A stretch of DNA of 34,181 nucleotides from Leptospiraceae bacterium (GTDB lineage: Bacteria; Spirochaetota; Leptospiria; Leptospirales; Leptospiraceae). Under the pieces are notes generated by a model that made no database searches, was not told the DNA's origin, and saw nothing but the letters and a program-made list of their open reading frames with translations. This document shows positions 8,171 through 16,636 of this stretch, one piece after another (position 1 is the first letter of the stretch; every line of letters begins with the position of its first letter). Both the position numbers and the translations under genes were made by a program. The stretch is from assembly GCA_017996175.1 (NCBI GenBank), contig JAGOHK010000047.1, positions 1-34,181 on the forward strand, in the 5' to 3' direction.

Positions 8171-10153
8171 CTATTTGCTTTTAGGTGGTAATTTATCCAT
8201 TAAGAAATAGGTTTCCATCATGCCCTTCCCTTTGATTTCAATTAGCCCACGTTTTTCGAATACAAATTTGCCCTTTAATAAATCATAGACTTGCCTCGAA
8301 GTTTGAATCATATCAGGTAGACCGGAGGATTCCATTCTACTAGCAGTATTTACAGTATCGCCCCAGATGTCGTAGGCGATTTTCTCCACTCCAATTACAC
8401 CCGCAACTGCAGGACCGCAGTGCATACCTATTCGGATTTTGAAATCAGGGTATTTCATAAGTAGATCAATTAACTCTTGCTGATGACTGAATTTTAAAAG
8501 ATCCAAAGCTAAATCTGCCATCGCCTCTAAGTGATTGTCGATCGTCCCTGGAAGTCCTCCAACAATCATATAAGAATCCCCAATGGTTTTCATTTTTTCT
8601 AAATTATGCACCATCGTTAATACATCGAAATGCGAGAACACGTTACTCAAGAGAACGACTAACTCTGTAGCGTCTATCGTTTGGGAAAGTTTTGTAAATC
8701 CTACCACATCGGCAAAAAGAATACTGGCAAATGGAATTGGATCTACAATCAAAGATTCATCATTTTTTTTAATTCGTTCAATTACATGACTGGGTAAAAT
8801 ATTTAAAAGAAGAGCTTCATTTTGTTTATTCGATCTAGATAATTCTTTTGTTCTTTCTTTGACACGTTTTTCTAATTCTGAATTGGACTTTTCTAATGCT
8901 TCAATTAATTTTTCTTCTGCATCCATTTTTTCTTTTTTTAGAATATTAATTTTATCTGCGAGCGCAAATGAGAAAAATGAAACTTCCAACGCACCCGTCA
9001 GAAGTCCGAGATAATTTATTAAATGCAATTCTTGAATTAAACCGAACGAACGCAAAACATTAAATATCCCCACAACACTTGCAAGCCCCCATGCAACTAA
9101 ATAAAGTCTCGCTGCCTTGTTTCCAATTCGCAAAACTATTACTCCACAGCCAATTAAGAGGATAGGATAGGTAAGAGAAATAATATTTACTAAAATAATT
9201 GGTATGCTAGAATCAAGAATAAAAATTAGAATCAATATAGGAGCGGATACTAGTAATAAGCCATTTAAAATTTTATCAATTATAGAATTAAGTTTCTTTA
9301 TTTCTAAAAATTCCTGTGTAAATAAATTTAAGAACCCTAATCCTATCAACCCACTCAAATGAATGATTTTACTTTGCAAATAAGGGGAATCAGACCAGAA
9401 GTGTTTGTATCCTAAACCATGGTAGGATACCATATATACTATACTAAAAAAAACAGTCAGCACATAATAAAGATAAATCTTTTCTCCTAAAGATAAAAAT
9501 AAAAATAAATTATAAAAACCCATGATAAACATGATTCCAAAATAAATCCCCATTATGATTTGCGTGTCACTATTCCTGCTGTAAAAATATCTCTCTGGCG
9601 CGAGATGAATGGGAGTTTGCATCACGCTCGTAGATTTGATTTTTATATAAATAATCGGATTTTTGGTAATCTCAAATGGGACTGTATAGTTTAAAACACG
9701 ACTTTCAATATCTCGTTTAGAGAAAGGTAGTCTATCACCACCTTCTTTTTCAATATAGGCATTTTCACCCCTGTCATTGTCTACCGGAAAATAGAAATTT
9801 ACTAAATCCAACTGTGGGTACTCTACAAAAAAAATCCATTCATCGTTTAAAAAGCTATTTTGATTTTTAACCTGTAAACGCATCCAAATAGTCGAGTTCG
9901 TAAAACCATAATTGTAAGAATTCGAATTGCTTGGTTTAAATTCCTTTTGCGTAACTTCTTCGAAACTTAAATTTCCCTCCTTGTCTTCATAAATTTCAGC
10001 ATGAGGTATAACATCATAAACCTTTTCCATAAATAGAATAAGCGGATTGTTAAACTCAGTTTTTTCCTGTGCATTTATCCCAATCAAAGGGAATAAAAAA
10101 AATAGTATTAGAAAAAATATTGTGATTTTTTGAATAAAGCTAACTTTTATCAT
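8171..10153 (-). CDS. Membrane adenylate cyclase with 7TMR-DISM sensor region
   Basis: The 660-residue protein makes cyclic AMP from ATP. A signal-anchor (about 10-27) is followed by a periplasmic 7TMR-DISMED2-like sensor (about 40-175, with SNSYNYGFTNSTIWMRLQVK), seven membrane helices (about 195-400), a coiled coil (about 400-450) and a class III cyclase domain (about 470-655). Metal aspartates are D482 (FADVVGFT) and D526 (TIGDSY). The base-specifying residues are K522 (KMKTIGD) and D595 (YDIWGD), the lysine/aspartate pair typical of adenylate rather than guanylate cyclases. NTASRM supplies the transition-state asparagine and arginine. Leptospiras carry many such cyclases. The ATG at 10153 has no obvious ribosome binding site. 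Confidence 0.92.
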   Translation of the reverse strand: MIKVSFIQKITIFFLILFFLFPLIGINAQEKTEFNNPLILFMEKVYDVIPHAEIYEDKEGNLSFEEVTQKEFKPSNSNSYNYGFTNSTIWMRLQVKNQNSFLNDEWIFFVEYPQLDLVNFYFPVDNDRGENAYIEKEGGDRLPFSKRDIESRVLNYTVPFEITKNPIIYIKIKSTSVMQTPIHLAPERYFYSRNSDTQIIMGIYFGIMFIMGFYNLFLFLSLGEKIYLYYVLTVFFSIVYMVSYHGLGYKHFWSDSPYLQSKIIHLSGLIGLGFLNLFTQEFLEIKKLNSIIDKILNGLLLVSAPILILIFILDSSIPIILVNIISLTYPILLIGCGVIVLRIGNKAARLYLVAWGLASVVGIFNVLRSFGLIQELHLINYLGLLTGALEVSFFSFALADKINILKKEKMDAEEKLIEALEKSNSELEKRVKERTKELSRSNKQNEALLLNILPSHVIERIKKNDESLIVDPIPFASILFADVVGFTKLSQTIDATELVVLLSNVFSHFDVLTMVHNLEKMKTIGDSYMIVGGLPGTIDNHLEAMADLALDLLKFSHQQELIDLLMKYPDFKIRIGMHCGPAVAGVIGVEKIAYDIWGDTVNTASRMESSGLPDMIQTSRQVYDLLKGKFVFEKRGLIEIKGKGMMETYFLMDKLPPKSK

Positions 10154-10691
10154 TGTTTATCAATAGCGTATAACGTACGTAATATCTAAATTAGAACTTT
10201 TACATACTTTGCATACAAAAAACCATTTCCTATATAATTTCAAGTGAAATAAATTTCTATTTGAGGGTTTGCAATCTATTTTTGAAAGGATATAGCGCTT
10301 ACCGTATTTCTTTTCCGTCAAGCTCAACTCATTAACTAACTCTCCTTACATTATCATTTCTTAACAAAAGAAATGATTGAGTTCGGGTGAGCCCAGCGTC
10401 CACTTGAGGTTTGCACCTATTGGCGTGTATGCGACAATGGGCTTGAGCAAAGCGAAAGAGATGAACGGTGGGCATGACGGCGCAGGCTATTGAATTTATT
10501 AATCATTAGCATTTTCTAATATTCTTAATTTGGATTTAAATTTCATATTTTTACCTTTTTGCGTAACATGAGTAACTAAATTATTTAATCGAAGTATTGA
10601 AAAATCACTTGCGTTTGTGATTTCCCTTTGTTTATCTGTGTTCAAATCACTTTGATTACAGTCATCGGAATTTAAACCTAGGAGAACAATA
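10154..10691. other. Gene-poor intergenic region with hairpins and a GC-richer island
   Basis: About 540 bases between the divergent cyclase and small-protein genes. It must hold both promoters, but I cannot pick confident boxes. A perfect 10-bp hairpin lies at 10353-10377. The stretch 10381-10495 is GC-richer than both flanks and contains nested complementary pieces (AGCCCA 10390-10395 with TGGGCT 10438-10443; AGGT 10407-10410 with ACCT 10415-10418), so a structured RNA or old repeat is possible. The open frame at 10499-10747 on the minus strand runs across the real gene and is not credible. Confidence 0.45.
10353..10377. repeat. Perfect 10-bp hairpin
   Basis: ATCATTTCTT (10353-10362) pairs exactly with AAGAAATGAT (10368-10377) around the loop AACAA. 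It has no following T run and no gene ending beside it, so it is not clearly a terminator. It directly precedes the GC-richer island that starts near 10381. Confidence 0.5.
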
Positions 10692-10970
10692 ATGGATTTA
10701 GTAGAATTACAAAAAACAGTACAAAACGCAATTGACAACGGAGCCACCTCTGTCGAGCAAATACATAGACAAATTGCGAATATGCCTCTCGACTTTCTTG
10801 CAAAAATTGAACAGTTAGAAGGTCCCGTGAACCAAGCAAAAGAATTTCAAGATAAAACCATTGGTAGCATCTATGAAACAATTCATAACATCAACGCAAA
10901 AGCTGGTGAAATCGCTTCAGAATTATTAGCGAAGCTAAATCCTGATAGCACACCCACAAATAAAGTATAA
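10692..10970 (+). CDS. Small helical protein of unknown function (phasin-like)
   Basis: The 92-residue protein is soluble and almost wholly alpha-helical, with amphipathic heptad-like patterning (VELQKTVQNAIDNGATSVEQ, then DFLAKIEQLEGPVNQAKEF). The C-terminus is a short disordered tail. It resembles small phasin-like or coiled-coil proteins in general shape, but I cannot assign a function. The gene is well marked: TAGGAGAACAATA gives a strong ribosome binding site before ATG 10692, and a textbook terminator follows at 10986-11017. It stands as a single-gene unit, which with the strong signals suggests a well-expressed protein. Confidence 0.75.
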   Translation: MDLVELQKTVQNAIDNGATSVEQIHRQIANMPLDFLAKIEQLEGPVNQAKEFQDKTIGSIYETIHNINAKAGEIASELLAKLNPDSTPTNKV

Positions 10971-10985
10971 AACAAATTGCATCTA

Positions 10986-11017
10986 CTCACCTTACCCAAG
11001 GTGAGTTATTTTTTTTT
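10986..11017 (+). terminator. Rho-independent terminator after the small helical gene
   Basis: CTCACCTT (10986-10993) pairs with AAGGTGAG (10998-11005) around the loop ACCC, followed by TTA and nine Ts to 11017. It ends transcription from the plus-strand gene at 10692-10970. Its T run overlaps the stop codon of the convergent minus-strand gene at 11006. Confidence 0.88.
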
Positions 11018-12094
11018 GATTCCAATTCCCTTTTCAAAAATGTAATCCGTATAAGCAGGAAAACACTCGCTAGACATGTGGCTTGCATCCGTAAAATAAT
11101 TACAATTGTACGACTCGTCCTCGTTCATATTTAAAAATGGAACTTTATATTTTTCGTGAATCGCTGTGATTTTTGAAACCCAAACAGAATAAGCGGTAAT
11201 AATAGTTTCTTTATTTGGATTCGGAACCGCATTTCTAGTTTTTATATATCCAAAATAAGGTCTCGCAATTCGCACCCAGATGCCAGCTCGTTTAACGCCA
11301 AGTTCGTTTAAAATTTTAAAATTATCTTCTTGGAAATCCAACATATTCTGGTTAAAAGTATAGGGCTCGACATAAGAATGAAAGTCGCCATCCGAGTAAC
11401 GTAAAACTAGATCATCACTAGAACTTAGATTCCCAGAAATATCAGAAGAAGCGCTACCTCGTTCTATTTTTAATCTTTCCATGATTATCCGCTTCCACTC
11501 TACAAAGTTTTTTGCAATCGCTGAATTGTTTTTTAGTCTCTGCAAAACTGTATCTAATTTTGGACGATATTGATACGTCATGAATAAACGTTTTGCTAGG
11601 AAGTTTGTGATTTCTTTAGAAGTGTATCGATTCCAGTATCTTAAGATAAAAGGAAAATCAATTCCGTTTATTAACACCTCATCTAACTTAATATAAGAAG
11701 TAAAATTAAATACTTCTAGTGAATCATCTACTAAAATAAAGTCTGGTTTGACATTATCCGCTTTGAATTGTTCTAACCAAAAAGTGAAATAATCAGGAGT
11801 ACCACCCGGAACAGAAAAATTAAATAAAATCCAATCTGGATAATGTTCGGCAATGTATTTATTATCAAACAAAAGTGCTCTCGAATTTCCAAAGTATACA
11901 AGAACTTTTTTCCGATCTGGTTTCGCGAGGTATTCTTTCAGTTCTTGAAATAAAACTGGTTTATGAAAGTAGTTTATCTCTGAAACAGTCTTTGTAAAAT
12001 ACGCTTGGATTTTTTCTAACATGACAATTCGATCAATTGTTAGCGCTATCAAAAGTATTAAAACAGGGATGAGTAAAAATTTATTCTTGAACAT
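11006..12094 (-). CDS. DUF1574-family SGNH-like protein, partner of the MBOAT acyltransferase
   Basis: The protein (362 residues from ATG 12094) has one N-terminal membrane helix (about residues 4-22) and an extracytoplasmic body. It fits the leptospiral DUF1574 family. Two motifs suggest an SGNH hydrolase-like fold: VYFGNSRALLFD near the start supplies a GNS nucleophile elbow, and FTDASHMSSE near the end supplies a D..H pair. In AlgI/AlgJ/AlgX-like systems such proteins work with an MBOAT protein to transfer acyl groups to an exported polysaccharide; that role here is inference. The MBOAT stop lies four bases before ATG 12094. A longer start at 12133 would overlap the MBOAT gene. Neither start has a clear ribosome binding site, so coupling is likely. 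Confidence 0.75.
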   Translation of the reverse strand: MFKNKFLLIPVLILLIALTIDRIVMLEKIQAYFTKTVSEINYFHKPVLFQELKEYLAKPDRKKVLVYFGNSRALLFDNKYIAEHYPDWILFNFSVPGGTPDYFTFWLEQFKADNVKPDFILVDDSLEVFNFTSYIKLDEVLINGIDFPFILRYWNRYTSKEITNFLAKRLFMTYQYRPKLDTVLQRLKNNSAIAKNFVEWKRIIMERLKIERGSASSDISGNLSSSDDLVLRYSDGDFHSYVEPYTFNQNMLDFQEDNFKILNELGVKRAGIWVRIARPYFGYIKTRNAVPNPNKETIITAYSVWVSKITAIHEKYKVPFLNMNEDESYNCNYFTDASHMSSECFPAYTDYIFEKGIGIKKK

Positions 12095-12098
12095 AATT

Positions 12099-13586
12099 TT
12101 AGAAGGTAGTATAAATAAACCCGTCCCCCTCATGAGATAATGTAGTAAGTAAAAAAACCGTTATAACTCCTAGAATAATTACAAGTGCGAAATTGTATTT
12201 TTTGAAGCGATCAAAGGCTTCTGGTTTGTGCTGCACATAATGGAAAAATATAAATGCCATATACATATAAATCACACTCTCGTAACTTTTAACCGTGTTT
12301 AATAAAAATGGCTCTTCACTTTGAACCAATTCTAGTCCTGAAATTAACCAGCCACTTCCGTTTAATGCGAGTAATCCGCTCAGATACTCAGAAGAATTAG
12401 TAAATAAGCCAGAAAATAAATCTATCATTGCTGGAGTGCTATTGGATCGAAACATTAATAGGCTAATCGCGGCAATTACATACACAAGCATTGCTTTTAA
12501 AACTAAGATGATAGGTTTGTTTTCGGGAGTCAGATTAAAACCTTTTGTTTTTTCCAAGTACCTTTCTAAACTTAATATCAATCCCCAATAAAAACCCCAA
12601 ACTAAAAAAGTATAATCTGCACCATGCCAGATTCCACCGAGAGTCATAGTGATAATTAAGTTTAAATAGGTTCTCCATTCACCCGTTCTACTTCCACCGA
12701 GCGGAAAATAGATATACTCCATTAACCAATTCGAAAGAGTTACATGCCATTTTTTCCAAAATTCTCTTACACTTGTAGCAAAGAAGGGAGCATAAAAATT
12801 TTCAGGAATTTGAAATCCTAAAAAATAGGCGACGGAGCGGGCTAAGTCTGTTAACCCTGAAAAGTCAGCATAGATCTGAATTACAGCTAAAATCCCAACC
12901 ATAAAAAGAGAGAATGCAGTGTATTCATTCGGATTTGCAAAAATCGGATTTACAATCGTTGCAACCGGATCAGCTAGGAGGATTTTTTTGATTAGCCCCG
13001 ACATCATTAAATAACAGGCTTTGTATAGATCATCCTTTTGCGGAACTTCTCGCTCTAAGTTTGGAAAAAAGTCTTTCTTTCGCATAATTGGACCTGCGAT
13101 AAGAACAGGAAAAAACAAAACAAATAATAGATATTTTTTGAAACTAAGTAATTCTTCTGCTTCTGTATTTCGGTACGTATCTACTGCACAAGCAATCATT
13201 TGAAAAGAATAGAAACTAATTGCAAGTGGAAGAGTAATATGTATCCATCTTCCCTCGGATGCATTTTGAAAGAAGAGGCTACCCGTAATATCACTCAACA
13301 CACCAGTAAAAAAATAAAAGTATTTGAAAAATCCCAAGTTGAGCAAATTGAAAATAATGGCAATTTTAACGAAAAGATTTTTATTTCCTTTGTAAATCTG
13401 AAAGTAAAAATAATAATTGAGTGCTATTACAAATAAAAAATGTAAAAGAAAAAGCGGCGAATAATAAAAATAAAACGCTGCACCAGCTAAAATCAAAAAA
13501 TCATACTTTAGCTTTTTACCTATATTCCAATAGATAAGGTATACGATTGTAAAAAAAATAAAAAAGGGAATTGTATTAAATAACAT
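12099..13586 (-). CDS. MBOAT-family O-acyltransferase (AlgI-like)
   Basis: The 495-residue integral membrane protein belongs to the MBOAT family of AlgI/DltB-like acyltransferases. It has around ten to twelve hydrophobic segments and family signatures: FLGFQIPENFYAPFFATSVR, EFWKKWHVTLSNWLMEYIYFP and TLGGIWHGADYTFLVWG, whose histidine is the conserved catalytic residue. Proteins of this type move an acyl group from the cytoplasmic side to a partner that modifies a polysaccharide or lipid. The next gene (DUF1574, SGNH-like) is the likely partner. The gene starts six bases after the nrnA stop, so it is probably translated from the same message. With rfbA and rfbC upstream, O-antigen acetylation is a reasonable but unproven target. 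Confidence 0.9.
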   Translation of the reverse strand: MLFNTIPFFIFFTIVYLIYWNIGKKLKYDFLILAGAAFYFYYSPLFLLHFLFVIALNYYFYFQIYKGNKNLFVKIAIIFNLLNLGFFKYFYFFTGVLSDITGSLFFQNASEGRWIHITLPLAISFYSFQMIACAVDTYRNTEAEELLSFKKYLLFVLFFPVLIAGPIMRKKDFFPNLEREVPQKDDLYKACYLMMSGLIKKILLADPVATIVNPIFANPNEYTAFSLFMVGILAVIQIYADFSGLTDLARSVAYFLGFQIPENFYAPFFATSVREFWKKWHVTLSNWLMEYIYFPLGGSRTGEWRTYLNLIITMTLGGIWHGADYTFLVWGFYWGLILSLERYLEKTKGFNLTPENKPIILVLKAMLVYVIAAISLLMFRSNSTPAMIDLFSGLFTNSSEYLSGLLALNGSGWLISGLELVQSEEPFLLNTVKSYESVIYMYMAFIFFHYVQHKPEAFDRFKKYNFALVIILGVITVFLLTTLSHEGDGFIYTTF

Positions 13587-13592
13587 AGTATA

Positions 13593-14597
13593 TTAGGTTT
13601 TTAAAAGAGATATTAAACGATTCATTACGTCGTCTTTTACTTTTCGCATACCACCGCGTATCATGGCACCGCTTGCGTTCTTGTGACCGCCGCCGTTAAA
13701 ATCTTTCGCCACACTACAAACATCATAATCGCCCTTAGAACGAAAACTAATTTTTACAAAATCTTCTTCTCCTTCCGTAAACGATACAGAAACATAAATT
13801 TCACTCGGTCCTAAAAGTTCACTCGTAACTCCTTCGAGCGGATTCGAATTAAAGTTATATTTTCCTAACATCTGCCTTGTAATTTCAATCGTGACTAAGT
13901 GATATTCGGCGTGAATTTCTATACTAGAATAAATATCTTTTTTTAAAAGTAAAACCGATATTGGGAAATCTTCATACATTTTACGTAATAATTCTTCAAT
14001 TGGAAAATTGTATTGCACAAGTTTGGCAGCAATCTCGTGAGTGCGCGGGCGGGTTTTACTGTATTTGAATTGCCCCGTGTCCATCACGATCCCCAAGTAA
14101 AGTGCAATCGCAGTATTATAATCGAGAGAAAATCCAGCAAGTTCTATGATTTCATAAATGATTTCAGAGGTTGATCCAATTTCAGGAAAAGAAAAAAGCC
14201 CAGTAAAAGGTTCAATATTGTCATGATGATCTACCATGATTAGATTCGATTTGTCTTCTTTTAAAAATTGATTTACATCACCGATTCTAGGCAAATCAGA
14301 ATTATCCACAACTACAACAGTTTTATCTGTAGTAAAATTCTGCAACATATTTGGATCAATATTTCGAACTTTAAAAAGTGGATCTATGAATCTATATTTA
14401 TCTGGCATTTTATCAGGATTTAAGATGGAATGACTTTTTCCTAATTTGGTGAGTAAATAAGATAGACCTAGTTCAGAGCCAATCCCATCAGGATCACAGC
14501 TCCTATGTGTGGTTAAAATAAAATTATTTCCTGTTTTGAAAACATTGAGTAGTCTTTCAAAATCATTTTTTCTATCTATTTGTTTCTTAATAGCCAA
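13593..14597 (-). CDS. nrnA: DHH/DHHA1 phosphoesterase, NrnA-like (nanoRNase/pAp phosphatase)
   Basis: The 334-residue cytoplasmic enzyme matches NrnA-type DHH-DHHA1 proteins that degrade 2-5 nucleotide RNAs and dephosphorylate 3'-phosphoadenosine 5'-phosphate. Motif I is THRSCDPDGIGSE, motif II the DNSD block, motif III the name-giving MVDHHDN, and motif IV MDTGQFKYS. The C-terminal DHHA1 domain has the GGGHKNASG substrate-binding loop. All expected manganese ligands appear present. The start is a TTG (14595-14597) preceded by AGAGAGA; no better codon is nearby. The NYN ribonuclease gene ends 13 bases upstream, so two RNA-degrading enzymes are encoded side by side. Confidence in family is high; the choice between NrnA and a related cyclic-dinucleotide or pApA hydrolase is less certain. 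Confidence 0.88.
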   Translation of the reverse strand: MAIKKQIDRKNDFERLLNVFKTGNNFILTTHRSCDPDGIGSELGLSYLLTKLGKSHSILNPDKMPDKYRFIDPLFKVRNIDPNMLQNFTTDKTVVVVDNSDLPRIGDVNQFLKEDKSNLIMVDHHDNIEPFTGLFSFPEIGSTSEIIYEIIELAGFSLDYNTAIALYLGIVMDTGQFKYSKTRPRTHEIAAKLVQYNFPIEELLRKMYEDFPISVLLLKKDIYSSIEIHAEYHLVTIEITRQMLGKYNFNSNPLEGVTSELLGPSEIYVSVSFTEGEEDFVKISFRSKGDYDVCSVAKDFNGGGHKNASGAMIRGGMRKVKDDVMNRLISLLKT

Positions 14598-14610
14598 GTC
14601 GAATCTCTCT

Positions 14611-15099
14611 TTATCTTTTTTTAAATAAATCTTGCCAATATTCTAATTCTGTTCCGGTGAGTTTTACATCCTCCGGTTTCTCTTCCTTATCCTCTGAACC
14701 AAATAAAAACTTGTCTACCCATTTTGCAAAGTCTTCTGACTTCTGACTTCTGCAACTAAATCGTTTGCAGTAAAATATAATATCATTGTCTGATGTCACT
14801 ACATACAGGCTAGAAGGATTCGGATCTCTCTTGATATATTCTTTTATGAGTAAGTCAGCACTCACGTCATGACTAAAATAAACCTTGATACTTCCATACT
14901 CATCTCGCCTAACTTCACTTCCCTTGTCCTTCTTTCCATCGAAGAAAACATGGATCACAGTGTTTCCCCGTTTTGTTTTGTATTGGTTTAATAATTTTAA
15001 TAAACCTTCTCTTGCCAAGTTTAATTTGCTTTCATACATCAGAGTTTCTAATTCTGGAAATTTATAAATCAAATTAAATCCATCAATTAGAAGAATCAT
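14611..15099 (-). CDS. NYN-domain ribonuclease (YacP/Rae1-like)
   Basis: The 162-residue protein is a single NYN (PIN-like) domain. Acidic residues of the metal site are visible: D6 with N9 (LLIDGFNLIY), D54 (FFDGKKD), D82 (VSADLLIKEYI) and D104/D106 (VVTSDNDI). The best known relative is B. subtilis Rae1 (YacP), a ribosome-associated endoribonuclease that cuts mRNA in the A site; that exact function is inferred. The charged C-terminal 30 residues extend beyond the core. The ATG at 15099 has only a weak AAAAAG upstream. The gene lies 48 bases after rfbC and 13 bases before nrnA, suggesting a small RNA-turnover unit within the longer minus-strand operon. Confidence 0.8.
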   Translation of the reverse strand: MILLIDGFNLIYKFPELETLMYESKLNLAREGLLKLLNQYKTKRGNTVIHVFFDGKKDKGSEVRRDEYGSIKVYFSHDVSADLLIKEYIKRDPNPSSLYVVTSDNDIIFYCKRFSCRSQKSEDFAKWVDKFLFGSEDKEEKPEDVKLTGTELEYWQDLFKKR

Positions 15100-15147
15100 A
15101 CTTTTTGTAATTTATAAATCAATCCTAAAATAGCAAGTTAATAATTT

Positions 15148-15696
15148 TCACGGAAAAATTCCAAGCGACTCACCGAGAAGTGGAAGATTCAGATCTTTAT
15201 CAGATAATAGTGGTTTTGCGACCATCCAATCAATTTGCAGAGTTGGATCATTCCATAGAATTCCACCTTCGCTTTCTTTGCTATAAAGATTATCTACTTT
15301 GTAAAGAAATTCTGTTTCGGGTTTTAAAACCAAATACCCGTGAGCAAATCCGCGTGGAATTAAAAGTTGTTTAAAATTTCCGCCGCTTAATTCAATGCCA
15401 AACCATTTTTGATAAGTTTTGGAACTCTGCCGTAAATCAACAACTACGTCGTAGACTGCACCCTTGGTAACTCGAACAAGTTTCGCTTGATCAAAGGGAG
15501 GCTTTTGGTAGTGAAGTCCACGTACCACATTTGTGTCTGTAGACTTCGCATGATTATCCTGTACGAAGTTAAACTTTAAACCTTTTTCGGCGAAGTATTT
15601 TTCTGAATAACTTTCGTAGAAAAATCCACGATCGTCTTTAAATACTTTTGGCTCGATTACGTAAAGCCCTTCAAATTCAGTCGATTGGATATTCAT
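15148..15696 (-). CDS. rfbC: dTDP-4-dehydrorhamnose 3,5-epimerase
   Basis: The 182-residue enzyme (RmlC) epimerises dTDP-4-keto-6-deoxyglucose at C3 and C5, the third step of dTDP-L-rhamnose synthesis. It is of normal family length and a cupin. Characteristic blocks are [24 protein letters not shown] (catalytic histidine), [35 protein letters not shown] and [14 protein letters not shown]. It overlaps the end of rfbA by 20 bases, so the two are co-translated. The 4,6-dehydratase (rfbB) and reductase (rfbD) are not in the window and must lie elsewhere. Product use is probably in lipopolysaccharide O-antigen. Confidence 0.95.
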   Translation of the reverse strand: MNIQSTEFEGLYVIEPKVFKDDRGFFYESYSEKYFAEKGLKFNFVQDNHAKSTDTNVVRGLHYQKPPFDQAKLVRVTKGAVYDVVVDLRQSSKTYQKWFGIELSGGNFKQLLIPRGFAHGYLVLKPETEFLYKVDNLYSKESEGGILWNDPTLQIDWMVAKPLLSDKDLNLPLLGESLGIFP

Positions 15697-16555
15697 TTGC
15701 TAACCTTATTAAGTATTGTCCGTATCCATTTTTTTTCATTGGTTCGGCTAGTTTTAAAAGTTGTTCTTTCGAAATATACTTTTTTCTAAATGCAATTTCT
15801 TCGAGGCAACCCACCTTTAGCCCCTGGCGATTCTCGATTACTTCTATAAATTGAGAAGCTTCGAGCAGTGAGTTATGAGTTCCTGTATCAAACCAAGCAA
15901 TCCCACGTCCCAAGAGGTTAACAGTTAGTTGCCCTTTGGCTAAATACAATTTATTCAAATCGGTAATTTCTAGTTCACCTCTAGGAGAAGGTTTTAAATT
16001 TCTGGCGTATTCACAAACTTTGTTGTCATAAAAATAAAGTCCGGGAATAGAATAATTCGATTTTGGTTTTTGTGGTTTTTCCTCAATGCCTAATACTTTT
16101 CCAGATTTATCGAATTCAACAACGCCATAACGCTCTGGGTCGTTGACGTAGTATCCAAATATCACGGCTCCATCTTGAATATTGGTCGCGTCAACTAAAC
16201 TCTCAATCATTCCATGACCGTAAAAAATATTATCACCGAGAATCAAACAGCTATTATCCCCGTTAATGAATTTTTCTCCAATGATAAACGCTTGCGCTAG
16301 TCCATCAGGTGAGGGTTGAATTTCATAAGAAATGCGAATTCCAAAATCAGAACCATCTCCGAGCAAAGCTTGAAACAACGGTTTATCGTTTGGTGTAGAA
16401 ATAATGAGTATATCTTTGATTCCCGCAAGCATGAGAGTAGAGAGCGGATAATAGATCATTGGCTTATCGTATATAGGCATGAGTTGTTTACTAACAACTC
16501 GCGTAACTGGATAAAGCCTTGTGCCAGATCCCCCGGCAAGAATAATACCTTTCAT
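15677..16555 (-). CDS. rfbA: Glucose-1-phosphate thymidylyltransferase
   Basis: The 292-residue enzyme (RmlA) joins dTTP and glucose-1-phosphate to give dTDP-glucose, the first step of dTDP-rhamnose synthesis. The nucleotide-binding loop [11 protein letters not shown], the [17 protein letters not shown] block, [10 protein letters not shown] with its metal-binding aspartate, and [10 protein letters not shown] are all present, and length is normal for the family. The ATG at 16555 has AAGGA upstream with a run of T between. A possible own promoter lies at 16593-16620. It ends overlapping rfbC by 20 bases. Confidence 0.96.
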   Translation of the reverse strand: MKGIILAGGSGTRLYPVTRVVSKQLMPIYDKPMIYYPLSTLMLAGIKDILIISTPNDKPLFQALLGDGSDFGIRISYEIQPSPDGLAQAFIIGEKFINGDNSCLILGDNIFYGHGMIESLVDATNIQDGAVIFGYYVNDPERYGVVEFDKSGKVLGIEEKPQKPKSNYSIPGLYFYDNKVCEYARNLKPSPRGELEITDLNKLYLAKGQLTVNLLGRGIAWFDTGTHNSLLEASQFIEVIENRQGLKVGCLEEIAFRKKYISKEQLLKLAEPMKKNGYGQYLIRLANEYPID

Positions 16556-16592
16556 AAAAAAAATCCTTAAATCTAAGTATTGAATATGTAAT

Positions 16593-16620
16593 TTGATATT
16601 TCCGGTCTAACTTGCGTCAA
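16593..16620 (-). promoter_or_regulatory. rfbA: Possible promoter for rfbA-rfbC
   Basis: On the minus strand, TTGACG (16620-16615) and TATCAA (16598-16593) are separated by 16 bases, 37 bases before the rfbA start. The -10 box matches consensus at four of six positions, so this is a weak assignment. It fits the 81-base gap after rsh, the largest gap in this gene run. Confidence 0.35.
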
Positions 16621-16636
16621 GGGAAATTTTGAATTT

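Noticed and set aside
10499..10881. Minus-strand open frames around the small helical gene.
   Set aside because: They lie antisense to a gene with good ribosome binding site and terminator.
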